In this document: in pieces, positions 17,084 through 27,424 of the stretch
Numbering within the stretch: the stretch's first letter is position 1
How the letters are laid out: each line of letters opens with the position of its first letter
DNA from: Deltaproteobacteria bacterium
GTDB lineage: Bacteria; Bdellovibrionota_B; Oligoflexia; Oligoflexales; Bog-1112
Direction of reading: 5' to 3'
Assembly (NCBI GenBank): GCA_016186945.1
Contig: JACPKR010000004.1
Span: 1 to 64,000 of the forward strand
DNA: 64,000 nucleotides
Translations under genes and position numbers: made by a program
The notes under the pieces: generated by a model
Told to the model about the DNA's origin: nothing
Seen by the model: only the letters and a program-made list of their open reading frames with translations
The model's database searches: none

Positions 17084-17829
17084 AGGAAAAGAAGGAAACC
17101 CGAAAGGACGGAAACCAGTTTACCATAGAAGGCCTCTCAGCCCTGTCGGAGTTTGTGAAATTCAGGCCTGATCGCATTCGTCAAATCTTCTGCAAACAAT
17201 CAGCAGAGGGAAAAGTTAGACGGCTCTTGAGCGATTGTTCCCAGCAAAAGCTCCCGCTTCAAGTTCTCAACGAGATGGACAAGCGAGACAGGGGACCAGT
17301 CTCTGCCTTAGTAGAAGTTCATGTCGTTGATTTCCAAACCGCCCAGCAACGATTTCAAAAACGAGCGGGGGCTGATCTGGTTCTTGCCCTTGACCATATT
17401 GTGGACCCCAGAAATCTGGGTGCGATTGTGCGGTCGGCTGCCTTCTTCGGTGTACGAGAAGTGATTGTCCCTCGAACGCGGCAAGTTCTGTTGACAGAAG
17501 CGTCGGTAGGAACGTCCCAGGGAGCTTTTGCTCTGACTGATTTGGTTCTGGTGCCGAACCTGGTCCGTGCTTTGGAAATTCTTAAAGATTTTGGTTACTG
17601 GATCCTCGCCGCAGATGGGGAGGGAGAAGCGTTTCAAAAAAATGTTGGCATGTTTGACAAAGTTGTTTTAGTCCTTGGCGCCGAACAGGACGGTGTGTCA
17701 GCGCTAGTGAAAAAGAAGGCTGACAAGCTTATTGGCATCACCGGCGCAAAACGTTCAGTCGAGTCTTTGAATGTCAGTGTTGCAGCGGGTATACTCTTGC
17801 ATAGTTTTTCGCACTCCACCGTTTCTTGA
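17080..17829 (+). CDS. rlmB: TrmH/RlmB-type SPOUT RNA 2'-O-methyltransferase
   Basis: S-adenosylmethionine-dependent 2'-O-ribose methyltransferase of the SpoU family, 249 residues. It has an N-terminal substrate-binding domain (IEGLSALSEFVKFRPDRIRQ) and the three SPOUT motifs: DPRNLGAIVRSA (motif 1), LVLGAEQDGVSALV (motif 2) and SVESLNVSVAAGILL (motif 3, knot). This architecture fits RlmB (23S Gm2251), although TrmH-family paralogues cannot be excluded. The GTG start overlaps the previous stop codon. The tRNA cluster follows 57 bp on. Confidence 0.88.
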   Translation: MKEKKETRKDGNQFTIEGLSALSEFVKFRPDRIRQIFCKQSAEGKVRRLLSDCSQQKLPLQVLNEMDKRDRGPVSALVEVHVVDFQTAQQRFQKRAGADLVLALDHIVDPRNLGAIVRSAAFFGVREVIVPRTRQVLLTEASVGTSQGAFALTDLVLVPNLVRALEILKDFGYWILAADGEGEAFQKNVGMFDKVVLVLGAEQDGVSALVKKKADKLIGITGAKRSVESLNVSVAAGILLHSFSHSTVS

Positions 17830-17886
17830 CCTTTTGAGGTAGCTGGGATAATTAAAACCATCTCTCTCGAAAGAGTCGGGACTTGG

Positions 17887-17962
17887 GCTGGCTTAGCTCA
17901 GCTGGTAGAGCGGCTGATTTGTAATCAGCAGGTCGTAGGTTCGATTCCTATAGCCAGCTCCA
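17887..17962 (+). tRNA. tRNA-Thr (anticodon TGT)
   Basis: Cloverleaf with acceptor GCTGGCT/AGCCAGC, anticodon stem GCTGA/TCAGC and loop TTTGTAA, T-arm GTAGGTTCGATTCCTAT, CCA encoded. It reads ACA codons. First in the order Thr-Tyr-Gly-Thr-tuf, the same order as E. coli thrU-tyrU-glyT-thrT-tufB. Confidence 0.97.
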
Positions 17963-17972
17963 TGTAATAACC

Positions 17973-18058
17973 GGAGGGGTGCCCGAGTGGCCAAAGGGGG
18001 CGGGCTGTAAACCCGCTGACGTACGTCTTCATAGGTTCAAATCCTATCCCCTCCACCA
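17973..18058 (+). tRNA. tRNA-Tyr (anticodon GTA)
   Basis: 86-nt class II tRNA with a long variable arm (GCTGACGTACGTC region). Acceptor GGAGGGG/CCCCTCC, anticodon stem-loop CGGGCTGTAAACCCG with GTA, T-arm ATAGGTTCAAATCCTAT, CCA encoded. The only class II tRNA in the cluster. Confidence 0.97.
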
Positions 18059-18067
18059 GTCAACAAA

Positions 18068-18144
18068 GCGGGAGTAGCTCAGCTGGCTAGAGCATTAGCC
18101 TTCCAAGCTAAGGGTCGCGGGTTCGAATCCCGTCTCCCGCTCCA
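18068..18144 (+). tRNA. tRNA-Gly (anticodon TCC)
   Basis: 77-nt tRNA with acceptor GCGGGAG/CTCCCGC, anticodon stem TTAGC/GCTAA around CTTCCAA, T-arm GCGGGTTCGAATCCCGT, CCA encoded. It reads GGA and GGG codons. Confidence 0.97.
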
Positions 18145-18213
18145 TTGTCTCCGACGGCCAGAAACCTACGGTTTCCGGACTTCCTTTCAAGGGAGTGTCG
18201 TTCAGATAAGGAC

Positions 18214-18288
<75 letters not shown>

Positions 18289-18405
18289 CAAAATTCGGTA
18301 GCATTTTTTGCTCAATTCTGGGATACAAGGCGTTCGACATCATGTTACCATGTTTAGTTAATGATATCAGTGATGACAGAAGTCATTACTCTTTGGAGGA
18401 AAGAA

Positions 18406-19599
18406 ATGGCTAAGGCAAAGTTCGAGCGAAAAAAACCACATGTGAACATAGGTACCATTGGCCATGTGGACCACGGAAAGACAACACTTACAGCTGCCAT
18501 TACAAAGGTTATGTCCTTTGTTACGGGAAGCGCTTTTACAAAATTTGACGAGATCGACAAGGCGCCAGAAGAGAAGGCGCGCGGTATCACGATCGCGTCC
18601 TCACACGTTGAGTATGAGAGTCCCAAACGTCACTACGCACACGTTGACTGCCCGGGTCACGCCGACTACGTCAAAAACATGATCACCGGGGCTGCCCAAA
18701 TGGACGGCGCCATTCTTGTTGTCAGTGCTTCTGACGGTCCCATGCCTCAGACTCGCGAGCATATCCTGCTAGCCCGCCAAGTTGGTGTGCCTAAGATTGT
18801 TGTATTCCTTAATAAAGTAGACATGGTGGAAGACGAGGAACTCCTTGAACTTGTAGAAATGGAGATCCGCGAGCTTCTTAACACATATCAGTTCCCTGGG
18901 GACGAGACCCCCATCATCCGCGGTTCTGCTCTCAAAGCTTTGGAAGCTGATAAAGTCGATGACCCTTGGGCAAAGAAAATTGTCGAACTGATCGAAACTT
19001 GTGACTCCTATGTTCCCGTGCCAAAGCGGGACTTGGACAAAGACTTCCTCATGCCCATTGAAGACGTCTTCTCAATTTCTGGACGCGGTACCGTAGTAAC
19101 GGGTCGTGTGGAGACAGGGATTGTAAAAGTAGGCGATGAGCTTGAAATCATTGGTATCCGCGAAACGGTCAAAACAACCTGCACGGGGATTGAGATGTTT
19201 AGAAAACTTCTCGATCAAGGTCAGGCCGGCGATAACGTCGGTGTTCTTCTCCGCGGTGTAAAAAGGGAAGATGTTTTGCGCGGACAGGTTTTAGCAAAAC
19301 CAGGGACGATTAAGCCTCACACGAAATTCAAGGCAAAAGTCTATGTTCTAACAAAAGAAGAAGGCGGTCGACACACCCCTTTCTTCAAGGGTTATAGACC
19401 TCAGTTCTACTTCCGCACAACGGACGTAACAGGATCTGTGAAACTTCCTGAGGCTGTAGAGATGGTGATGCCGGGGGATAACGTCGATATGGATGTCGAA
19501 TTGATCAACCCTATCGCCATGGACGCCGAAGTTCGTTTCGCTATCCGCGAGGGTGGTCGTACGGTAGGTGCTGGTGTCGTTGCGCAAGTGATTGAGTAA
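18406..19599 (+). CDS. tuf: Elongation factor Tu
   Basis: GTPase that delivers aminoacyl-tRNA to the ribosome; 397 residues, the standard length. G motifs: GHVDHGKT (P-loop), DCPGHADY (G3), NKVDM (G4) and GSALK (G5), then domains 2 and 3 ([36 protein letters not shown] near the end). I chose ATG 18406 ([14 protein letters not shown]), which has GGAGG 6 bp upstream; an in-frame ATG at 18361 would add 15 non-family residues. No second tuf copy follows fusA in this window. Confidence 0.97.
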   Translation: MAKAKFERKKPHVNIGTIGHVDHGKTTLTAAITKVMSFVTGSAFTKFDEIDKAPEEKARGITIASSHVEYESPKRHYAHVDCPGHADYVKNMITGAAQMDGAILVVSASDGPMPQTREHILLARQVGVPKIVVFLNKVDMVEDEELLELVEMEIRELLNTYQFPGDETPIIRGSALKALEADKVDDPWAKKIVELIETCDSYVPVPKRDLDKDFLMPIEDVFSISGRGTVVTGRVETGIVKVGDELEIIGIRETVKTTCTGIEMFRKLLDQGQAGDNVGVLLRGVKREDVLRGQVLAKPGTIKPHTKFKAKVYVLTKEEGGRHTPFFKGYRPQFYFRTTDVTGSVKLPEAVEMVMPGDNVDMDVELINPIAMDAEVRFAIREGGRTVGAGVVAQVIE

Positions 19600-19626
19600 G
19601 TAAGTAGATGCGATAAAAATCTGCGA

Positions 19627-19699
19627 AGGCGAGTAGCTCCAATGGTAGAGCGGCGGATTCCAAATCCGCATGTTGGGGGTTCGAGTCCCTCCTCGCCTG
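19627..19699 (+). tRNA. tRNA-Trp (anticodon CCA)
   Basis: 73-nt tRNA with acceptor AGGCGAG/CTCGCCT and discriminator G; the 3' CCA is not encoded, unlike the four tRNAs upstream. Anticodon stem GCGGA/TCCGC around TTCCAAA. It sits between tuf and secE, a common bacterial arrangement. Confidence 0.97.
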
Positions 19700-19738
19700 C
19701 GCATAAGCGAGAAACATATTCAACCTGAGGTGCCTGTC

Positions 19739-20119
19739 ATGGGCAAAGATGATGCTACCTGGCTCAATATTTGTTACGTGATCTTCGCTATCATCATGGC
19801 CTATGTCGGCTTCAAATTCATTGCAACTTTAGGCATTCAGCTAGGTTGGACGGATCGATACGATGAATGGTTCCCCTCTGTGAACAATATCGGAGGGCTT
19901 GCCATAGGTGCTGCGGCAGCTCTCTGGTTACGGGCGGCTGTTCCCCGAAGGGAGTATCATGAGTCCGCCATCAGCGAGGTTCGTAAGGTAACGTGGCCAA
20001 GTTTTGAAGATACCAAGAAGATGACTGTTATCGTGGCGGTAGTGGTAGCTATCTTTTCTGTTATTCTCGCCGCGTTCGATATTTTGTGGGCAAAGGTTTT
20101 ACAGTTTATTCTACCCTAA
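19739..20119 (+). CDS. secE: Preprotein translocase subunit SecE
   Basis: Essential small subunit of the SecYEG channel. 126 residues with three hydrophobic segments (residues 12-32, 50-65 and 97-122), as in the three-TM E. coli protein. The conserved amphipathic SecE box before the last segment is [22 protein letters not shown] 19739 follows CTGAGG; a GTG three codons upstream is an alternative. Position between tRNA-Trp and nusG supports the call. Confidence 0.94.
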   Translation: MGKDDATWLNICYVIFAIIMAYVGFKFIATLGIQLGWTDRYDEWFPSVNNIGGLAIGAAAALWLRAAVPRREYHESAISEVRKVTWPSFEDTKKMTVIVAVVVAIFSVILAAFDILWAKVLQFILP

Positions 20120-20171
20120 GAGCATACGGTTAAATCCCGCGCTCTGGGGTGGCGACATTGAGGAAGGTTCC

Positions 20172-20837
20172 TTGGCGGAGCAAAATCTAAAAGCAAACGA
20201 AAAGGGTGAAGGGGATGTCGTGGTGGATCACAACGCCGGTACATTGAAAGCCCAGGATCCCCGAGAGGAAACTGTGGATAAGGACAAATTCACGGATCCT
20301 CGGTTTAAATGGTACATCGTCAACACCTATTCGGGTTCCGAAGAGACGGTGAGAAATTCTCTCATCGAGAGGGTCGGCAAAGCTCACCTAGAGGAGCAGT
20401 TCGGCGAGATTTACGTCCCCAAGACTTCGGTTGAGAAGGTTCTCAAGAGTGGTAAGAAAAAGAAAATAGACAAAACGTCTTTCCCAGGTTATTTACTCGT
20501 CCAGATGACCCTCAGTGATCAGAGCATGGCGTGTGTGACCAACACTCCCAAGGTGACGGGTTTTGTGGGTAACCGCAGAAATCCTCGTCCCATGCCCATT
20601 CGTGAGGTTCTGCATCTGATTGACCGCACGCTTGCCGCGCAGGCGAAGATTGAAGCAAGCGCAGCCATGACCTTTACCAAAGGTGAGTCGGTGAAAGTGA
20701 CGGATGGACCTTTTACCAACTTCGACGGAGTGGTCGAAGAAGTTCGTGCGGACAAGATGAAAGTGAAGGTTTTGGTAAGTATTTTCGGTCGAGAAACCCC
20801 TGTCGAGCTAAACTTTTCCCAGGTGGCCAAGACTTAA
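20172..20837 (+). CDS. nusG: Transcription termination/antitermination factor NusG
   Basis: RNA-polymerase-binding factor that promotes processivity and links transcription to Rho or to the ribosome. 221 residues: an unusual acidic leader of about 45 residues, then the NGN domain ([42 protein letters not shown]) and a C-terminal KOW domain ([19 protein letters not shown]). The start is TTG 20172 with AGGAAGG upstream. It lies between secE and rplK, the standard order. Confidence 0.96.
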   Translation: MAEQNLKANEKGEGDVVVDHNAGTLKAQDPREETVDKDKFTDPRFKWYIVNTYSGSEETVRNSLIERVGKAHLEEQFGEIYVPKTSVEKVLKSGKKKKIDKTSFPGYLLVQMTLSDQSMACVTNTPKVTGFVGNRRNPRPMPIREVLHLIDRTLAAQAKIEASAAMTFTKGESVKVTDGPFTNFDGVVEEVRADKMKVKVLVSIFGRETPVELNFSQVAKT

Positions 20838-20966
20838 ATGGCTTCGACAAGACACTTCGCGATTGCGAAATCTTAAGAAACCGTTTGACTTTTTTTGAGG
20901 TTGTAATAAAAAACTCCTCCCTGCGACTTCCGCAAAGGACAAACATTCTCTGAAGATATAGAGGAG

Positions 20967-21398
20967 ATGAAGGTGGCTAAGAAGGTTGCCAGTATCGTCA
21001 AATTGCAGATTCCAGCTGGAAAAGCAAGCCCAGCTCCCCCGGTCGGAACGGCGCTTGGACCACGCGGTGTGAATATCATGGGCTTCTGTAAGGATTTCAA
21101 CGACCGCACCAAAAACCAGGCGGGATCAATTCTGCCGACCGTGATTTCCATTTACGCTGACAAGACGTTCAGCTTCATCACGAAAAGTCCCCCCGCATCG
21201 GACCTCCTCAAAAAGGCCGCTAAAGTGGAAAAAGGTTCCCAGACTCCAGGAACGGCAGCCTCCGGTACAGTGACGAAGCAACAAGTCAAGGAAATCGCAG
21301 AACTGAAGATGAAAGACCTGAACGCTTATGACATCGACGCTGCTATGAAAATCATCATGGGATCAGCCCGAAGCATGGGCCTGACAGTCGCCGAATAA
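20967..21398 (+). CDS. rplK: 50S ribosomal protein L11
   Basis: Stalk-base protein of the GTPase centre; 143 residues, full length. N-terminal domain [20 protein letters not shown] and C-terminal rRNA-binding domain [20 protein letters not shown] followed by [10 protein letters not shown]. Ribosome site GAGGAG ahead of ATG. The 129-bp leader after nusG contains a small hairpin TTCGC/GCGAA and a TTGACT box, which may be a promoter, but its spacing to an AT-rich -10 is poor. Confidence 0.97.
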   Translation: MKVAKKVASIVKLQIPAGKASPAPPVGTALGPRGVNIMGFCKDFNDRTKNQAGSILPTVISIYADKTFSFITKSPPASDLLKKAAKVEKGSQTPGTAASGTVTKQQVKEIAELKMKDLNAYDIDAAMKIIMGSARSMGLTVAE

Positions 21399-21451
21399 CC
21401 TTCAAGTAGGAGAATCGCTAGCGCGGTTCGCATGCACTACGGAGATTTGAA

Positions 21452-22144
21452 ATGGCTAGAGGAAAAAAATATAGAAAAGTTCTGGAGAAAGTCGATAGTG
21501 GCAAAAACTATCCTCTCCAGGAAGCTATCGCTCTTGTAAAGGAAATGTCCTACAGTAAGTTCGTCGGAGCCGTCGATCTTGCCGTGAATCTGGGTGTTGA
21601 CCCCCGACACGCTGAACAGAACGTCCGAGGAGCAGTCGCGCTTCCTCACGGCCGCGGCAAGGTCGTAAGGATCGTTGTTTTCGCAAAAGGACAAAAAGCG
21701 ATCGAAGCGAATGATTACGGAGTTGAGCAAGTCGGCGGTGAAGACTTAGCGCAGAAGATCCAGGACGGCTGGCTTGACTTCGACCAGGTTGTTGCTACCC
21801 CCGATATGATGGGTGTTGTCGGTAAATTGGGGAAAGTGCTAGGACCTCGCGGTCTCATGCCCAACCCGAAGATGGGTACCGTTACATTTGAGTTAAAACA
21901 GGCTATTCAAGAACTTAAAGCCGGGCGGGCCGAATTCAAAGTCGATAAGGCGGGAATTGTTCACACGGCTGTCGGTAGGGTCGATATGGATTCCGAAAAA
22001 TTAAAGGAAAACGTCGATGCTGTGATCGAAGCCTTGGTCAAGGCAAAACCCTCTACGGCAAAGGGAACCTACCTGAAAAAGGTCTCTCTTTCAGCGACCA
22101 TGAGTCCGGGGGTCAAAGTCGATACAACACCTTATCGAACGTAA
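21452..22144 (+). CDS. rplA: 50S ribosomal protein L1
   Basis: Binds 23S rRNA at the L1 stalk and, in many bacteria, represses its own L11-L1 mRNA. 230 residues with [40 protein letters not shown] and the family signature [20 protein letters not shown]. Lies 53 bp behind rplK. Confidence 0.97.
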   Translation: MARGKKYRKVLEKVDSGKNYPLQEAIALVKEMSYSKFVGAVDLAVNLGVDPRHAEQNVRGAVALPHGRGKVVRIVVFAKGQKAIEANDYGVEQVGGEDLAQKIQDGWLDFDQVVATPDMMGVVGKLGKVLGPRGLMPNPKMGTVTFELKQAIQELKAGRAEFKVDKAGIVHTAVGRVDMDSEKLKENVDAVIEALVKAKPSTAKGTYLKKVSLSATMSPGVKVDTTPYRT

Positions 22145-22162
22145 AGGAAAAAGGAGTCGCCC

Positions 22163-22696
22163 ATGGCAAAGATGAGATCAGCAAAAGTAGAGCTTGGTAA
22201 GGAAATCGCAGAGCGATTCAAACAGTCTAAAGCCTCTATCATTGCGGAATATCGCGGGATGAAAGCCGAGGAATTGAGAGATCTGCGCGTCGATCTGCGC
22301 GCAGTAGGTTGCGAATTTCAGGTTGTAAAGAACCGTATCGCTCGCAAAGCTATTATGGAATCTGTGCCCGAACTTGCGGAACTCGCTCCACAACTCAAAG
22401 GCCCTCTCGGTGTCGTCTATTTGAAGAAAGACGTCGGAGAAGGTACGAAGACTGTTATTAAATTTACAAAAGAGAAGTCAGAACTTTTTAAAATAACCGG
22501 CGGGGTGATAGATGGCCGTTTGGTGTCGACTGACGATATCGACGCTATAGCCACGTTGCCAAGTCGGGAAGTTCTGCTCGCTAGGATGCTCGGAAGCCTT
22601 ATTGCTCCTCATCGCCGCTTGATGGGTGTTGTGAATGGGGTTGCTGGCAATCTGGTAAGGACAATAGCAGCGATTAGGGATAAGAAATCTCAATAG
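22163..22696 (+). CDS. rplJ: 50S ribosomal protein L10
   Basis: Base of the L7/L12 stalk; 177 residues. N-terminal RNA-binding part SIIAEYRGMKAEELRDLRVD and VVKNRIARKAIME, with C-terminal helix binding L7/L12 dimers (ASREVLLARMLGSLIAPHRR type). Only 18 bp separate it from rplA, so the long L10 leader used for autoregulation in other bacteria is absent here. Confidence 0.96.
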   Translation: MAKMRSAKVELGKEIAERFKQSKASIIAEYRGMKAEELRDLRVDLRAVGCEFQVVKNRIARKAIMESVPELAELAPQLKGPLGVVYLKKDVGEGTKTVIKFTKEKSELFKITGGVIDGRLVSTDDIDAIATLPSREVLLARMLGSLIAPHRRLMGVVNGVAGNLVRTIAAIRDKKSQ

Positions 22697-22757
22697 AATC
22701 AAAATATCGGCATGACGGATCTTCCGGCTGACGATTGGTGAAACATTGGAGGAAAAG

Positions 22758-23141
22758 ATGGCAACTGTTACTAAAGAGCAAGTTATTGAGTTCCTGGAAC
22801 GCCTGACCCTGTTGGAAGCGGCGGAACTGGTAAAGGACTTGGAAGGCAAATTCGGCGTAAGCGCAGCGGCCCCGGTCGTTGTCGGTGCCGTTGGTGGAGG
22901 AGCCGCAGGTGGAGCCCCCGCTGTTGAGAAGACTGAATTCACGGTCGTTCTTAAAGCCTTCGGTGACAAGAAGATTAATGTTATAAAGGAAGTTAGAGGC
23001 TTGACAGGACTCGGACTGAAAGAAGCAAAAGACTTGGTCGAAGGCGCTCCCAAGGAACTGAAACACGGCCTAAGCAAAGAAGAAGCAGAGAAAATGAAAG
23101 CAGTTCTCGAAAAAGAAGGCGCGACCGTCGAAATTAAGTAA
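22758..23141 (+). CDS. rplL: 50S ribosomal protein L7/L12
   Basis: Mobile stalk protein recruiting translation GTPases; 127 residues. N-terminal dimerisation helix (residues 1-35), Ala/Gly/Val hinge ([15 protein letters not shown]) and C-terminal domain [37 protein letters not shown] chose ATG 22758, which has GGAGG 5 bp upstream, over a TTG four codons earlier. Confidence 0.97.
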   Translation: MATVTKEQVIEFLERLTLLEAAELVKDLEGKFGVSAAAPVVVGAVGGGAAGGAPAVEKTEFTVVLKAFGDKKINVIKEVRGLTGLGLKEAKDLVEGAPKELKHGLSKEEAEKMKAVLEKEGATVEIK

Positions 23142-23190
23142 ATTCGGGTGCTTTGTTATAAAATCTATTCACAAACCTTAAAGAATCCAG

Positions 23191-23226
23191 AAAACCTGTG
23201 AGCAAGGGCGCACAGGTTTTGTGTAT
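23191..23226 (+). terminator. rplL-rpoB hairpin (attenuator-like)
   Basis: Perfect 10-bp inverted repeat AAAACCTGTG/CACAGGTTTT with a 10-base loop, followed by GTGTATCTTT. It lies 50 bp behind rplL and just upstream of rpoB, where other bacteria have a partial terminator that lowers rpoBC expression relative to ribosomal protein genes. The 3' T run is weak, so readthrough is likely. Confidence 0.6.
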
Positions 23227-23243
23227 CTTTGTGACGGGAGCGT

Positions 23244-26200
23244 ATGATGACCTCGTTGGCCGCGACTTTTGCGAGACCCAGGAAGAATTATCAGAAAATC
23301 AACCCTTCCATCAAGCATCCTTATTTGATCGAAATCCAGCAGATGAGTTACGAAAAGTTTCTCCAGCGGGATATAGATCCTAATAAGCGAGAAATGGTTG
23401 GTCTGCAAGCGGTCTTCCACTCCGTTTTTCCCGTCAAGGATTTTGCGGATACCGCATCGGTGGAATTTGTAAGCTACTCTTTCGAAGAGCCAAAGTATGC
23501 CGTTGGAGAATGCCGCCAGAGAGGGATGAGCTACGCTGCGCCCCTTAAAGTTGTTGTGCGACTGGTCCTTTGGGATGTGGATAAAGAATCGAACGTCAGG
23601 ACGATTCGAGATGTCAAGGAGCAGGAAGTTTACTTCGGTGAACTTCCCCTTATGACGGAGAATGGAACGTTCATCATCAATGGTACCGAGCGCGTGGTCG
23701 TATCTCAGTTGCATCGGTCAGCTGGTGTTTTTTTCGATCACGACAAGGGAAAAAATTCCTCTGTAGGTAAAATCCTCTATACGTCACGTGTCATCCCTTA
23801 CAGGGGCAGTTGGTTGGATTTTGAGTTTGATCTCAAAGACATTCTCTATGTCCGTATCGACCGTCGTCGCAAAATGCACGCGACAATCCTTCTAAAAGCG
23901 CTGGGCTTTTCTGAGGAAGAGCTGCTGAATCAGTTTTATAGAAAAGAACATATTACCGTAGAAAAGGGGAAGTTCCGAGTCCAGCTGGAATATAAACTTC
24001 TCAGGGGTCAAAGAGCGACGCAAGACATTGTGGATCCTAAGACCGGAAAAGTCTTCGTCAAGAAAAACCGACGTATCACGGTCGGAGCGGTGCGACAAAT
24101 GGAATCCTCTGGGTTGAAACATCAACACATCGAAGATGAGTACCTTCTGGGGAAAGTTATCGCCCAGGATGTTCTCGATAAGGATGGTAATGTTCTCGTC
24201 GCCCTCAACACGGAGATTTCACAAGATGAGCTAGACGTCCTCGTTAAGAATGGCATCAAGGCCTTCGACATACTCTTCATCGACGGAATTAACGTCGAAA
24301 GCACTTTCCGAGACACCTTGCTCAGCGATCGAGTTCAAAGCAAGGAAGAAGCTTTACTTGAAATTTATCGTCGTCTTCGTCCTGGCGACCCTCCTTCCGT
24401 CGAGTCTGCAGAGGCTTTGCTTAACAACTTGTTTTTCAATGCTGATCGTTACGACCTGAGCGCGGTTGGTCGCTTGAAGCTTAATGAGCGGCTGGGCCTG
24501 GAACTACCCATTGAGCACCGCACCCTGACGAAGGAAGATATTCTCAAGACAATCGATTATCTTTTGAAGCTCAAGACGGGCCAAGGTGATATAGACGACA
24601 TTGATCACTTGGGCAACCGACGTGTGCGAGCTGTGGGCGAGTTATTGGAAAACCAATACCGGATAGGTTTGCTGCGCATCGAGCGGGCCATAAGGGAGCG
24701 TTTGCAGATTCAAGATATTGAAACGTTGCTTCCCCATGATTTGATAAACAACAAGCCAGCTTCAGCAGTGGTCAAGGAATTTTTCGGAAGTTCTCAGTTA
24801 AGCCAATTCATGGATCAGACAAACCCGCTTTCGGAAGTGACCCACAAACGTCGTTTGTCGGCTCTTGGACCGGGAGGTTTGAGTCGTGAACGCGCAGGTT
24901 TTGAGGTCCGCGACGTCCATGCCACTCATTACGGACGTATTTGCCCCGTCGAAACACCTGAGGGTCCAAATATCGGTCTTATCTCCTCTCTGGCGTCCTA
25001 TGCCCGTGTAAACGAGTACGGATTCATCGAAACTCCGTACAAAGTCATTCGCACGGAAGACGGCGATCCAAAAGATATTGGTAAGGTCAAATACCTCAGT
25101 GCATCGGAAGAACACAAGGATCACGTCATTTCCCAAGCGAGTGAGTCGGAAAGACTTGTTGAAGGCGAATATGTCAGTGCTCGTCGACGCGGCGAGCCTG
25201 AGATTGTCCCTGGTGAAGAAGTTGACATGAGTGACGTTGCCACAACCCAGCTTGTGTCTGTTGCTGCAAACCTGATTCCTTTCCTTCAAAACGATGACGC
25301 GAACCGAGCTTTGATGGGTTCCAACATGATGCGGCAGGCTGTGCCCCTCATCAAGACTAAGGCTCCCCTCGTGGGAACCGAGATGGAGCGCATCGTTGCA
25401 AGGGACTCCGGAGCGTCGGTCGTTGTGAAACGAGACGGCGTTGTAGCTTCCGTGGATGCGGAACGGATTGTCGTAAAAATTGATAGAGAAGAAGAAACCG
25501 CACTGACTGAAGTAGGAACTGACGCAGACATTTACGGTCTTAAGAAATATACACGTTCGAATCTCGATACGTGCATAAATCAAAAGCCTATCGTGAAAGT
25601 CGGAGAGCGAGTCAGGAAAGGTGACGTGATAGCTGACGGTTTTGCAACCGAAATGGGTGAGCTTGCCCTAGGTCAAAACGTAACAGTCGCCTTTATGCCT
25701 TGGAACGGCTACAACTTCGAGGACTCTATTCTTATATCTGAGCGAGTTGTAAAGGAAGACCTTTACACATCTGTCCATATTCAAGAATTCGAGTGTATTT
25801 CTCGCGACACGAAGCTTGGTCAGGAAGAGATCACAGGCGATATTCCCAACGTTGGAGAAGAAGCTCTCGCTGACCTAGATGAGGCCGGAATTATCCGCAT
25901 TGGTGCGGAAGTGAATCCTGGGGATATACTCGTCGGGAAAATCACACCTAAGGGTGAAACACAACTTTCCCCGGAAGAAAAACTGCTGAGGGCTATTTTC
26001 GGTGAAAAGGCAGGAGACGTTCGTGATACCTCCCTTCGCGTCCCACCCGGGGTGGAAGGCACGGTGATTGGCTGTAAAGTCTTTTCTCGTGAAGGTGCGG
26101 AAAGAGATCTGCGAAGCAAACAGATAGAGGAAAGCGAAGCTGCCAAGTTACGCAAGGACGAACGTGACACGATCAACATCATTAAAGATTCAGCCTTACG

Positions 26201-27404
26201 AAAAATCCTAAAGATCTCTGAGAAATCAAAACTCGGCAGGGATATCAAAGATAAAGACGGCCAGATCCTCCTGGTGAAGGGTGATGATCTTACAGAAGAG
26301 CGACTTGTGGCTTTGGACTACGTTAGCTGGTACGATCTGACGCTTTCCAGTGCGGAAAAAAACAAGCTGCTTTCCAAAGTCCTTGTCAACCTTAAGGAAA
26401 AAATAAACCAGATCAAAGGCATGACAGACTTGCAGCTTAAGAAGTTGAGTAAGGGGGATGAACTTCCTCCGGGCGTTATAAAGATGGTCAAAGTTTACGT
26501 GGCCATCAAAAGAAAGCTTCGAGTCGGTGACAAGATGGCGGGTCGTCACGGTAATAAAGGTGTGATCTCGCGGATTCTAGCCGAGCAGGATATGCCTTTC
26601 ACGGCAGACGGGCATCCCGTGGACCTCGTATTGAACCCTCTCGGTGTACCATCTCGTATGAACGTAGGTCAGATTTTAGAAACTCACTTGGGCTGGGCAG
26701 CGCGCCACCTTGGTGTCAAGTTGAATCAGATCATGGAAGAAGCTTTCAATCGCAAAGAGTTAGAAAAGCTTATCATGCAAGTCTGGGAAGGAGATCATGT
26801 AAAGGGTGAAATCGAGGCGTTCGTCAAAGGATGCAGCGATGACGAACTCAGGGAATTCATCGCGAAATATCAGGACGGAATTTTTATCTCCAACCCCGTC
26901 TTCGATGGCGCGAATGAAGAAGAGATTGAAAAAGCACTGGAACTTGCAGGTGTCGAAAAGATCGGACAGACGGAGCTTTACGACGGACTTTCCGGCGAGA
27001 AATTCCACAATAAGGTAACCGTCGGAGTGATGTACATGATGAAGCTTCATCACTTGGTTGATGAAAAGATTCACGCTCGTTCGATAGGTCCTTACTCCCT
27101 CGTGACACAGCAACCTTTGGGCGGTAAGGCGCAGTTTGGTGGTCAGCGGCTGGGAGAGATGGAAGTTTGGGCGATGGAGGCTTACGGTGCTGCCTTTACC
27201 CTCCAGGAGATGTTGACCGTGAAATCCGACGACGTGCAGGGACGTACACGCATGTATGAGTCTATAGTCAAAGGCTCGAACATTGCGACACCTGGATTGC
27301 CAGAAAGCTTTAACGTACTGATCAAGGAACTGCAGAGCTTGGCTCTCGATATTAATTTGCTAAAAGATGACGGACAGGTCTTTGTTCCGCAGAATGTTCA
27401 TTAA
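23244..27404 (+). CDS. rpoB: RNA polymerase beta subunit
   Basis: Catalytic core subunit; 1386 residues, slightly longer than E. coli (1342). Landmarks: the rifampicin region [20 protein letters not shown] then [20 protein letters not shown], catalytic-region [33 protein letters not shown] and the C-terminal [20 protein letters not shown]-type segment (here VWAME). At the rifampicin positions the sequence is of the common susceptible type ([19 protein letters not shown]). ATG 23244 is followed by a second ATG; GGGAG lies upstream. Confidence 0.98.
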   Translation: MMTSLAATFARPRKNYQKINPSIKHPYLIEIQQMSYEKFLQRDIDPNKREMVGLQAVFHSVFPVKDFADTASVEFVSYSFEEPKYAVGECRQRGMSYAAPLKVVVRLVLWDVDKESNVRTIRDVKEQEVYFGELPLMTENGTFIINGTERVVVSQLHRSAGVFFDHDKGKNSSVGKILYTSRVIPYRGSWLDFEFDLKDILYVRIDRRRKMHATILLKALGFSEEELLNQFYRKEHITVEKGKFRVQLEYKLLRGQRATQDIVDPKTGKVFVKKNRRITVGAVRQMESSGLKHQHIEDEYLLGKVIAQDVLDKDGNVLVALNTEISQDELDVLVKNGIKAFDILFIDGINVESTFRDTLLSDRVQSKEEALLEIYRRLRPGDPPSVESAEALLNNLFFNADRYDLSAVGRLKLNERLGLELPIEHRTLTKEDILKTIDYLLKLKTGQGDIDDIDHLGNRRVRAVGELLENQYRIGLLRIERAIRERLQIQDIETLLPHDLINNKPASAVVKEFFGSSQLSQFMDQTNPLSEVTHKRRLSALGPGGLSRERAGFEVRDVHATHYGRICPVETPEGPNIGLISSLASYARVNEYGFIETPYKVIRTEDGDPKDIGKVKYLSASEEHKDHVISQASESERLVEGEYVSARRRGEPEIVPGEEVDMSDVATTQLVSVAANLIPFLQNDDANRALMGSNMMRQAVPLIKTKAPLVGTEMERIVARDSGASVVVKRDGVVASVDAERIVVKIDREEETALTEVGTDADIYGLKKYTRSNLDTCINQKPIVKVGERVRKGDVIADGFATEMGELALGQNVTVAFMPWNGYNFEDSILISERVVKEDLYTSVHIQEFECISRDTKLGQEEITGDIPNVGEEALADLDEAGIIRIGAEVNPGDILVGKITPKGETQLSPEEKLLRAIFGEKAGDVRDTSLRVPPGVEGTVIGCKVFSREGAERDLRSKQIEESEAAKLRKDERDTINIIKDSALRKILKISEKSKLGRDIKDKDGQILLVKGDDLTEERLVALDYVSWYDLTLSSAEKNKLLSKVLVNLKEKINQIKGMTDLQLKKLSKGDELPPGVIKMVKVYVAIKRKLRVGDKMAGRHGNKGVISRILAEQDMPFTADGHPVDLVLNPLGVPSRMNVGQILETHLGWAARHLGVKLNQIMEEAFNRKELEKLIMQVWEGDHVKGEIEAFVKGCSDDELREFIAKYQDGIFISNPVFDGANEEEIEKALELAGVEKIGQTELYDGLSGEKFHNKVTVGVMYMMKLHHLVDEKIHARSIGPYSLVTQQPLGGKAQFGGQRLGEMEVWAMEAYGAAFTLQEMLTVKSDDVQGRTRMYESIVKGSNIATPGLPESFNVLIKELQSLALDINLLKDDGQVFVPQNVH

Positions 27405-27424
27405 ATCCTTTCGAGGAGAACGGT

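Noticed and set aside
18361-18405. Longer EF-Tu start at ATG 18361
   Set aside because: Adds 15 residues outside the family; the ATG at 18406 has the ribosome site GGAGG.
20880-20910. TTGACT box as a sigma-70 promoter for rplK
   Set aside because: The nearest TAATAA is only 13 bp away, too short a spacer; left as a remark.
22145-22162. L10 leader (autoregulatory) between rplA and rplJ
   Set aside because: Only 18 bp are present, no room for the structured leader.
24798-25583. 261-codon minus-strand frame inside rpoB
   Set aside because: Antisense shadow of a highly conserved gene; no recognisable protein.
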